Assembly: GCA_964406155.1 (NCBI GenBank)
Contig: CAYOQR010000002.1
Location: forward strand, 62,001 to 126,000
From: Dongia_B sp964406155
Lineage (GTDB): Bacteria; Pseudomonadota; Alphaproteobacteria; Dongiales; Dongiaceae
DNA length: 64,000 nucleotides
Direction: 5' to 3'
Shown here: piece after piece, positions 45,063-51,818 of the stretch
Layout: the number at the start of each line of letters is the position of its first letter
Numbering within the stretch: position 1 is the first letter of the stretch
Program-made: the position numbers and the translations under genes
Notes under the pieces: model-generated
What the model was told of the DNA's origin: nothing
The model's input: only the letters and a program-made list of their open reading frames with translations
The model's database searches: none

Positions 45063-46337
45063 ATGTTTGACGTTAAATGGATTCGGGAAAACCCGACCGC
45101 ATTCGACCAGGGGCGGGCACGGCGTGGCCTGCCACCCCTCGCGGCTGAAATCATTGACCTGGATGCCAAGCGCCGGAGCGCGCAGACGGCCTGGCAGGAA
45201 ATGCAGGCCAAGCGTAACGAGCTTTCCAAGCAGATCGGGCAACTGAAGTCCAAGGGCGGGGATGCCGGGCCGGTGATGGCCGAGGTTGCGGCGCTCAAGG
45301 AGCGCATGGCCGAAATCGAGGCCGAGGAGCAGCAGCTCGCCGCTGCCCTGGACGATCTGGTGCTGCGCCAGCCGAACCTGCCCTCGGCGGATGTGCCGGA
45401 CGGTGCCGACGAGACGGCCAACCGAATCGAGCGCACGATCGGTGCGCCACGCAATTTTGCTTTCGCGCCGAAGCAACATTTCGAACTCGGCGAGGCGCTG
45501 GGGCTGATGGATTTCGAGACGGCGGGCAAGATTTCCGGCGCCCGCTTCGTCGTTCTCAAAGGGGCGCTGGCGCGGCTGGAACGGGCGCTGGCGCAGTTCA
45601 TGCTGGATCTCCATACCAGCGAATTCGGTTATACTGAGGTGTCGCCGCCTTTCCTGGTGCGCGACACCGCGCTGTACGGCACCGGACAGTTGCCGAAATT
45701 CGCCGAGGATCTCTTCGTCACCAAGGAAGGCCTGTGGCTGATCCCGACCTCGGAAGTGCCGCTGACCAATCTGGCCAATGACAGCATCCTCGACGAAGCA
45801 GCTTTGCCGCAGCGCTACACCGCGCTGACGCCCTGCTTCCGCTCGGAAGCCGGTTCGGCCGGTCGCGACACCCGCGGCATGATCCGCCAGCACCAGTTCT
45901 TCAAGGTGGAGTTGGTATCGGTTGCCGATCCGGAGCAGTCCGAAGCCGAGCATCAGCGCATGACGGCTTGCGCCGAGGAAGTGCTGAAGCGCCTGCAACT
46001 GCCCTACCGGGTGATGACGCTGTCGACCGGCGATATGGGTTTCGCCGCGCAGAAGACCTATGACATCGAGGTCTGGCTGCCGGGGCAGAATACCTATCGC
46101 GAGATTTCGAGCTGCTCCAATTGCTGCGACCTCCAGGCGCGCCGCCTGAAAGCGCGGTTCCGCAAGGCCGGTGAGAAGAATACCCGCTTCGTCCACACCC
46201 TGAACGGGTCGGGGCTGGCGGTCGGCCGCACGTTGGTGGCGGTGCTGGAGAATTATCAGCAGGAAGACGGTTCGATCATCGTGCCCGACGTGCTGAAGCC
46301 GTATATGGGAAAGATCGAGGTCATCCACCGTGCTTAA
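45063..46337 (+). CDS. serS: Seryl-tRNA synthetase
   Basis: 424 residues. The N-terminal long coiled-coil arm (about 30-100, AWQEMQAKRNELSKQIGQLK) binds tRNA-Ser, followed by the class II catalytic domain with motif 2 (CFRSEAGSAGRDTRGMIRQHQF) and motif 3 (NGSGLAVGRTLVAVLENYQ). The length is usual. It overlaps surE by 8 bp, suggesting one transcript with surE and pcm. Confidence 0.98.
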   Translation: MFDVKWIRENPTAFDQGRARRGLPPLAAEIIDLDAKRRSAQTAWQEMQAKRNELSKQIGQLKSKGGDAGPVMAEVAALKERMAEIEAEEQQLAAALDDLVLRQPNLPSADVPDGADETANRIERTIGAPRNFAFAPKQHFELGEALGLMDFETAGKISGARFVVLKGALARLERALAQFMLDLHTSEFGYTEVSPPFLVRDTALYGTGQLPKFAEDLFVTKEGLWLIPTSEVPLTNLANDSILDEAALPQRYTALTPCFRSEAGSAGRDTRGMIRQHQFFKVELVSVADPEQSEAEHQRMTACAEEVLKRLQLPYRVMTLSTGDMGFAAQKTYDIEVWLPGQNTYREISSCSNCCDLQARRLKARFRKAGEKNTRFVHTLNGSGLAVGRTLVAVLENYQQEDGSIIVPDVLKPYMGKIEVIHRA

Positions 46338-47160
46338 AGCGCCCCTGAATTTGAAGAAGGCCCGCATCCTCATCAGCAATGACGACGGCATTCATGCGCC
46401 GGGCCTGAAGGTACTGGAAAAAGTGGCGCGTGCGCTGAGCGACGATGTCTGGGTGGTGGCGCCGGAAAGCGACAATAGCGGCGCCTCGCATTCCTTTACC
46501 GTGCGCCGGCCGCTGCAGGTGCATCGCCTGGCGCCGCAGCGTTTCGCCGTTTCCGGCACGCCGACCGATTGCGCATTGGTGGCGATCAATCACCTGATGA
46601 TCGACTGTAAGCCGGATCTCGTGCTCTCCGGTGTCAATCGCGGCGCCAATCAGGGCGAGGACGTGATCTATTCCGGCACCGTCGCGGTCGCCATGGAGGC
46701 GGCGATGATGGGCGTGCCGGCCATCGCCATGAGCCAGATCCGCCATGGCAACAACGTTCCCTGGCAGACGGCAGCGGCTTTCGCTGAAACGGTGGTGCGG
46801 CGCCTGACCTCGGTCGATTGGCCGGAAGGCGTGTTGATGAACGTGAATTTTCCCTGCGTCGCGCCGGATGAGGTCAAGGGCATCGAGGTCGGCGGGCAAG
46901 GGCGGCGCGTCTCCACTTTGCAGGTCGTCGCCGGCAAGGACCCGTTCGACCGCGACGTGCTGTGGATCGGCGATTTCCCGAACGATGACACCAAGCGCAG
47001 CGATACCGATCTGGCGATCACCGCCGCTGGCAAGATTGCGGTCACGCCGCTGCATTTCGACCTGACCCATCGCGCCACGGCCAAACGCCTGGAAGCGGTC
47101 ACAGGGCCGTTGAAGCTGAAAGCGCCACGTAGCAAGTCGCGTGGCAAGACGACGCGATGA
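46330..47160 (+). CDS. surE: 5'/3'-nucleotidase SurE
   Basis: 276 residues. Metal-binding ISNDDGIHAPG at the N-terminus, APESDNSGASHSFT, GTPTDCA, LVLSGVNRGANQGEDVIYSGTV and AMEAAMMGVPAIA are all SurE signatures. It dephosphorylates nucleoside monophosphates and is associated with stationary-phase survival. The C-terminus has a basic Lys/Arg tail. The GTG start lies within the last codons of serS. Confidence 0.97.
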   Translation: MLKAPLNLKKARILISNDDGIHAPGLKVLEKVARALSDDVWVVAPESDNSGASHSFTVRRPLQVHRLAPQRFAVSGTPTDCALVAINHLMIDCKPDLVLSGVNRGANQGEDVIYSGTVAVAMEAAMMGVPAIAMSQIRHGNNVPWQTAAAFAETVVRRLTSVDWPEGVLMNVNFPCVAPDEVKGIEVGGQGRRVSTLQVVAGKDPFDRDVLWIGDFPNDDTKRSDTDLAITAAGKIAVTPLHFDLTHRATAKRLEAVTGPLKLKAPRSKSRGKTTR

Positions 47161-47230
47161 CCACCTATTGTCATGCTTCCGGTGGACGGTCCGCCCGGCG
47201 GCATAGTTCCGAGTGCAAGAGTTCGCAGCG

Positions 47231-47902
47231 ATGAGCCTGGCTGCCCGTAAGATCCGACTGATCATGAATCTCCGCCGTGCCGGCGTGACCGATACGGCGG
47301 TTCTGGCCGCCATCGAACGCGTGCCGCGCGAGCTGTTCGTGTTGCCGCATTTCCATGATCAGGCCTATGAGGATCAGGCCTTGCCGATCGCCCAGGGCCA
47401 GACCATCAGCCAGCCGCATATCGTCGCGGTGATGACCGAGGCCCTGCAGGTACGCAAGAGCCACAAGGTGCTGGAGATCGGCACCGGCTCCGGCTATCAG
47501 GCGGCGGTTCTCTCCAAGCTGGCGCGGCGTGTCTATACGATCGAACGCTTCAAATCGCTGTTGGCGGAAGCGGAACACCGCTTTCATCATCTGCGACTGC
47601 ACAACATCACCAGCAAGGTGGCGGACGGATCGAAGGGCTGGCCGGAACAGGCGCCGTTTGACCGTATCATCGTGACGGCAGCGGCCGACGAGATCCCGCA
47701 GATCCTGGTCGATCAATTGGCGGTCGGCGGAATCATGGTCATTCCGGTCGGACCGGACAAGAACGATCAGGTCCTGGTCAGGTTGCGTAAGAACGAAGAC
47801 AGCATCGAATGCGATCACTTGGCTGATGTGCGATTCGTGCCATTGGTCGGTGGTGCGCTTCCGGAAGGCGATGCGAAAGTGGCGCCCGCGACGGCGCGCT
47901 GA
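47231..47902 (+). CDS. pcm: Protein-L-isoaspartate O-methyltransferase
   Basis: 223 residues from this ATG; a GTG at 47213 would add six. Canonical Pcm motifs are present: PRELFVLPHFHDQAYEDQALPI, GQTISQPHIVAVM and the SAM loop VLEIGTGSGYQAAVLSKL. It methylates isoaspartate residues in aged proteins so they can be repaired. It follows surE, the standard pairing. Compare the degenerate relative at 17904. Confidence 0.95.
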   Translation: MSLAARKIRLIMNLRRAGVTDTAVLAAIERVPRELFVLPHFHDQAYEDQALPIAQGQTISQPHIVAVMTEALQVRKSHKVLEIGTGSGYQAAVLSKLARRVYTIERFKSLLAEAEHRFHHLRLHNITSKVADGSKGWPEQAPFDRIIVTAAADEIPQILVDQLAVGGIMVIPVGPDKNDQVLVRLRKNEDSIECDHLADVRFVPLVGGALPEGDAKVAPATAR

Positions 47903-47918
47903 GCGGAGGAGGCTCGAA

Positions 47919-49262
47919 ATGACTGGTCGGCATAATTTGCTGTTGATCGCGGGCGGTATGTCCCTTGCCCTGCTGACGGGCTGCAACGAGTCGGGCCGAC
48001 CGCTGGCGGACGGGACGGCCGGACCGGCCTTCAACGGTGAGGCGCCAGCCATGGGCGTCGTTCAGGGCAGTTCCTATATCGTCGCCCCCGGCGATTCGCT
48101 CGGCACCATCGCCGACCGCACCAATACACCGATCCGCACGCTGATCGATCTCAATCATCTGGTGCCGCCCTATCGTGTCCAGGCCGGAACGCGATTGCTG
48201 CTGCAACCCCGGTCCAACTACGTGGTACGGGCGGGCGATACCATCCAGAAGATTGCCCAGAGTCAGGGTGTCTCGCAGAGCGCGCTCATTCAGCTCAACG
48301 GCCTGTCGGCACCTTATGCGCTACGGACCGGGCAAAGCCTGATCCTGCCGAGCGGCATGGATGCGAGCAGCTCGCCGACCAATGTCGCGGTTGGCCAGAG
48401 CTTCGTCATGCCGGCGGCGACGCCGGATGGGTCGACCGCACCGACCACCGCGCCCAGCAGTGGTGTCAGCAAGGCCGCTCTGCCGCCGCTGCCGTCGGCC
48501 AAGGCGACGGGAGCGCAAGCCGCGGGAACCCAGGCAGCGACGAATGCGACTGGTGCACCCGAAGTGCTGGCGCCGGCCACGACGGCCGCCGCGAAGAAGA
48601 TCGAAACCCAGCCGATGTCGGCGGCGACCAATCAGGTCCAGGCGGCCCAGACACAGGTCCAGTCCGCTCAGACCCAGGCGGCGCAGGCTCAATCGCAGGC
48701 GCAAACCCAGGCCCAATCGCAAGCTCAAGCGGCAAAGAATCAGGCCGCTTCCAATCTGCCGCCGCCGGCAGATCCGGTGATGCCGCCAGATCCGTTCTTC
48801 GCCGATGACCAGGGCGGCAAATCGAGCGCCACCACGCCGACAACGACCCAAACCGCCGCCAAGCCGGTGACGGCCGCGACGGGCAACGGCCAGTTCGGCT
48901 GGCCGGTCCAGGGCAATGTCATCTCGAAGTTCGGCGCCACGGCGGATGGTCTGCGCAATGACGGGATCAATATCGCCGCGCCGGCCGGGGCACCGGTGCA
49001 GGCGGCGGCGGATGGCGTCGTCGCCTATGCCGGCAATGAATTGCGCGGTTTCGGCAATATGGTGCTGATCCGTCACCCGAATGGCTGGGTCACTGCCTAT
49101 GCCCATAACCAGTCGCTGACGGTGAAGAAGGGCGATCAGGTGAAGCGGGGCCAGACCATTGCCCGGGTCGGGTCGACCGGTAATGTGCAATCGCCCCAGC
49201 TTCATTTCGAAATCCGCAAGGGAACCTCGGCTGTCGATCCGATGAAATATCTCGGCAGCTAA
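47919..49262 (+). CDS. NlpD-like lipoprotein with LysM domains and degenerate LytM domain
   Basis: 447 residues from an ATG after GGAGGAGG. The lipobox LLTGC gives a lipid-anchored Cys. Two LysM peptidoglycan-binding domains follow (SSYIVAPGDSLGTIA; SNYVVRAGDTIQKIA), then a disordered linker rich in Gln and Ala (AQTQVQSAQTQAA), and a C-terminal LytM/M23 domain. The zinc ligands are lost: NDGINIAAP replaces HxGxDIAAP and QLHFEIR replaces HLHFEIR. Like E. coli NlpD and EnvC, it is therefore probably an activator of amidases at the division site, not a peptidase. It is the last gene of the serS-surE-pcm cluster. Confidence 0.92.
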   Translation: MTGRHNLLLIAGGMSLALLTGCNESGRPLADGTAGPAFNGEAPAMGVVQGSSYIVAPGDSLGTIADRTNTPIRTLIDLNHLVPPYRVQAGTRLLLQPRSNYVVRAGDTIQKIAQSQGVSQSALIQLNGLSAPYALRTGQSLILPSGMDASSSPTNVAVGQSFVMPAATPDGSTAPTTAPSSGVSKAALPPLPSAKATGAQAAGTQAATNATGAPEVLAPATTAAAKKIETQPMSAATNQVQAAQTQVQSAQTQAAQAQSQAQTQAQSQAQAAKNQAASNLPPPADPVMPPDPFFADDQGGKSSATTPTTTQTAAKPVTAATGNGQFGWPVQGNVISKFGATADGLRNDGINIAAPAGAPVQAAADGVVAYAGNELRGFGNMVLIRHPNGWVTAYAHNQSLTVKKGDQVKRGQTIARVGSTGNVQSPQLHFEIRKGTSAVDPMKYLGS

Positions 49263-49280
49263 GACCGGCAATGCCGATGC

Positions 49281-49314
49281 AGACGGCGCCTGTCACGGGC
49301 GCCGTCTTTCTTTT
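49281..49314 (+). terminator. Intrinsic terminator after the nlpD-like gene
   Basis: AGACGGCGCC and GGCGCCGTCT form a 10-bp stem with a 7-nt loop, followed by TTCTTTTC. It starts 18 bp after the stop codon. Confidence 0.85.
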
Positions 49315-49493
49315 CGCCGCCCCAGCGGCCGGATTTGGGGTTGAAGGCGCGGCGTCGCTGCGCTAAACCCTGCGCCCCCACAGTGCCAATCCCTGACCGC
49401 TTCCAACGATCTCGTCGCCTATCGCGACGCGATGACAGCTTGGTTGCGCATGATTGTCGTCTCCCTGTGGTCTTGTGCCGTTCTTTCCGCCGG

Positions 49494-50756
49494 ATGATCC
49501 CGATGCGCACGCAATATTGTGGACTGGATTTTGGAACCTCGAATTCCACGCTTGGCCTTCTTCTTGACGGCCAGTTAAGCCTGTGCCCGTTGGAAGGGGA
49601 TAGTGTTACCCTGCCGAGCGCCATCTTCTTCGATTACGAGGACGAGCGGGTACGCTACGGGCGGGACGCGGTTGCCGCCTATATCGAGGGCGCCGAGGGC
49701 AGGTTGCTGCGAGCGCTGAAGAGTGTGCTCGGCAGCCAGTTGATTGCGGAAACCACGTTGATCGGCCGCAAGCAGGTCGCCATGCGGGCGATCATCGGCA
49801 TGTTCATGCGCCGTCTGAAGGCAATTGCCGAAAACCGCCTCGGCCATGATATCGACAGCGTTGTGCTGGGCCGGCCGGTCCGGTTCGTCGACGAGGATGA
49901 GGAGGCGGATCACCGGGCGGAAGCGGAGCTGATCGAGATCGCCAAGGCCCAGGGATTCCGGCATGTGGCGACACAATTGGAACCGATCGCCGCAGCTTTG
50001 GCCTATGAACAATCGCTGAGCCATGAGGAGTTGTCGCTCATCGTCGATCTCGGCGGCGGCACCTCGGACTTCGTCGTCGCACGCCTGTCACCCGACCGGG
50101 CGCGGCAGGTTGACCGTGCTGCCGACATTCTCGGGCGCAGCGGCATTCATATCGGCGGTACCGATTTCGACCGGCGGCTCAGCATCGACCAGGCCATGCC
50201 GCATCTCGGATATGACGTGTTGTTGGGGGCGAAGCGATTGCCGATGCCGACGCATTTGTTCCATGATCTCGCGACCTGGCACAAAATTCCCTTTCTCTAT
50301 ACACCGCAAAACCTCGCTTACCTCAATTCTGTCGTGACCGCGGCCGATCGGCCGGAGCAGCTTGAACGCCTGATCGATGTGCTGGCGCGGCGCAAAGGGC
50401 ATCGGATTGCCGGTGAGGTCGAGGCCGCGAAGATCGCGCTTTCGGATATCCAGGAGGTCCGTCTGCCCCTGCCGATCGAACCGCCGGTCGATATTCAGGT
50501 GACGCGTAGCGATCTCGACCGGGCGGTGCATGACGATACATCGCGCATCCTCGACGCCATCGACCGGTGCTGCCACGAGGCAGCGCTATCGCGCGACCAG
50601 ATTCAATCGATCTTCCTGACCGGCGGCTCGACCGGGATCCAGGCGGTACGGCGACGCATTCTCGGCCATGTGCCCAATGCCAAGGCTGTCGACGGCGATA
50701 TGTTCGGCAGCGTCGGCCTCGGCCTCGCGATTGACGCCCATCGCCGCTTTGCCTGA
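49494..50756 (+). CDS. Hsp70-family protein (YegD-like, actin-ATPase fold only)
   Basis: 420 residues. The phosphate-1 loop is GLDFGTSNSTLGLLL, the phosphate-2 loop is LIVDLGGGTSDFVVARL and the adenosine motif is FLTGGSTGIQAVRRRI, so the ATPase core is complete. The usual C-terminal substrate-binding and lid domains of DnaK are absent, as in YegD. Its clients are unknown. The start is set at the ATG before PMRTQYCGLDFGTSN; an ATG three codons later is equally possible. Confidence 0.9.
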   Translation: MIPMRTQYCGLDFGTSNSTLGLLLDGQLSLCPLEGDSVTLPSAIFFDYEDERVRYGRDAVAAYIEGAEGRLLRALKSVLGSQLIAETTLIGRKQVAMRAIIGMFMRRLKAIAENRLGHDIDSVVLGRPVRFVDEDEEADHRAEAELIEIAKAQGFRHVATQLEPIAAALAYEQSLSHEELSLIVDLGGGTSDFVVARLSPDRARQVDRAADILGRSGIHIGGTDFDRRLSIDQAMPHLGYDVLLGAKRLPMPTHLFHDLATWHKIPFLYTPQNLAYLNSVVTAADRPEQLERLIDVLARRKGHRIAGEVEAAKIALSDIQEVRLPLPIEPPVDIQVTRSDLDRAVHDDTSRILDAIDRCCHEAALSRDQIQSIFLTGGSTGIQAVRRRILGHVPNAKAVDGDMFGSVGLGLAIDAHRRFA

Positions 50757-50802
50757 AATGGATTGATCGGAACCGCCCAGCGGTGCGGAGGCTGAAGGGA
50801 AT

Positions 50803-51540
50803 ATGCCGGACTGGCTGGAATGCGCCGCCCGCAACAACGCCGAATGGTGCCAGGCAATGTATCGCGCCCATGGCCGCGCGGGCGTCTTTCTACCCGACCT
50901 CTGGTACAATCCCGGTGAAGCTTTGCCGTTCTATCCGAATGTCGTCACGCTCACTGGACGATCGGGTGTCCAGAAACAGGTCGCACAGGTCGAGGCATTG
51001 AGATCGTCAGGATTGTCGGCGGCTTGGGCCGTTAAGGATAGCTACACGGCGCTCGATCTGAGCACATATGGTTTTCGGGAACTGTTCCGGGCGGATTGGA
51101 TACATGCACTGCCGCAGGCAATAGAACAAGAAATTGCTCTGGAAGGTATGCAATGGGGGCGGGCAACAACTGTTGTCGATCTCACCTTTTGGGAGCGGGC
51201 TTGGCGCGGTACCAGTGATCCGAGCAGGCTTTTCCCCGCGGCGCTTCTCGAGGACGAGAATCACGCGGTCATTGCCATCTATCGCAATGGCGACATCGTT
51301 GCTGGCTGTATCGCTAGCCATGCAGCCGATGTCATTGGAATCTCCAATCTTTTCCTGCCTGAACAGGATTCCGTGAGATATCGGCGCGCCTGTGTGGCTG
51401 CCGCTTCCAGATATTTCCATGAGGTGCCGTTGGTCGGCTATGAGTGCGGTTCGGACTTGGCGGGCATGAAGCAGCTCGTCTTCGAGACAGTCGGCCAATT
51501 GCGGGTCTGGATGTATGACGGCCGCGTAGACGCAACCTGA
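50803..51540 (+). CDS. GNAT-like hypothetical protein
   Basis: 245 residues, no signal or membrane segment. The C-terminal half (VIAIYRNGDIVAGCIAS, then VPLVGYECGSDLAGMKQLVFETVGQLRVW) resembles the closing strands of GNAT-fold proteins whose final motif is G(F)xxxGxLRVW. No clear acetyl-CoA P-loop is visible, so acetyltransferase activity is uncertain. It lies 46 bp after the Hsp70-like gene on the same strand. Confidence 0.6.
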   Translation: MPDWLECAARNNAEWCQAMYRAHGRAGVFLPDLWYNPGEALPFYPNVVTLTGRSGVQKQVAQVEALRSSGLSAAWAVKDSYTALDLSTYGFRELFRADWIHALPQAIEQEIALEGMQWGRATTVVDLTFWERAWRGTSDPSRLFPAALLEDENHAVIAIYRNGDIVAGCIASHAADVIGISNLFLPEQDSVRYRRACVAAASRYFHEVPLVGYECGSDLAGMKQLVFETVGQLRVWMYDGRVDAT

Positions 51541-51818
51541 TAAGACGGAATCCTGACAACGAGATTCCCAGTGAAGTTTCGTTTTTGCATTAAAAAAATT
51601 TTAAAGAAATATAAAATGTAATCCAAAGGGGGGATCGATTGGCAGGAGAACGGCAGTCGGGTTCTATTTGAGTACTCGGTAAGGCGATATCACGGCGGCA
51701 AAAATGGAGGACGCAGGGTCTGAATGTTCCCTTGCGGCCCTTCCGTTGGGCGATGCCGATTTTTTGGCTTTCCAATTGTCCGTCAGAGAACACCGCGTAA
51801 ATCATTCACGGGGGCATA
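51541..51818. other. A+T-rich leader of the hybrid kinase gene
   Basis: 278 bp without a convincing gene. Bases 51575-51620 are very A+T-rich and contain a formal TTAA-N7-TTAA match at 51590-51604, which in this composition could be fortuitous. Confidence 0.5.

Noticed and set aside
51590..51604. Third TTAA-N7-TTAA match, upstream of the hybrid kinase
   Set aside because: It lies in a run of A and T residues, where the motif can occur by chance, and is more than 200 bp from the start codon; not called as a CtrA site.
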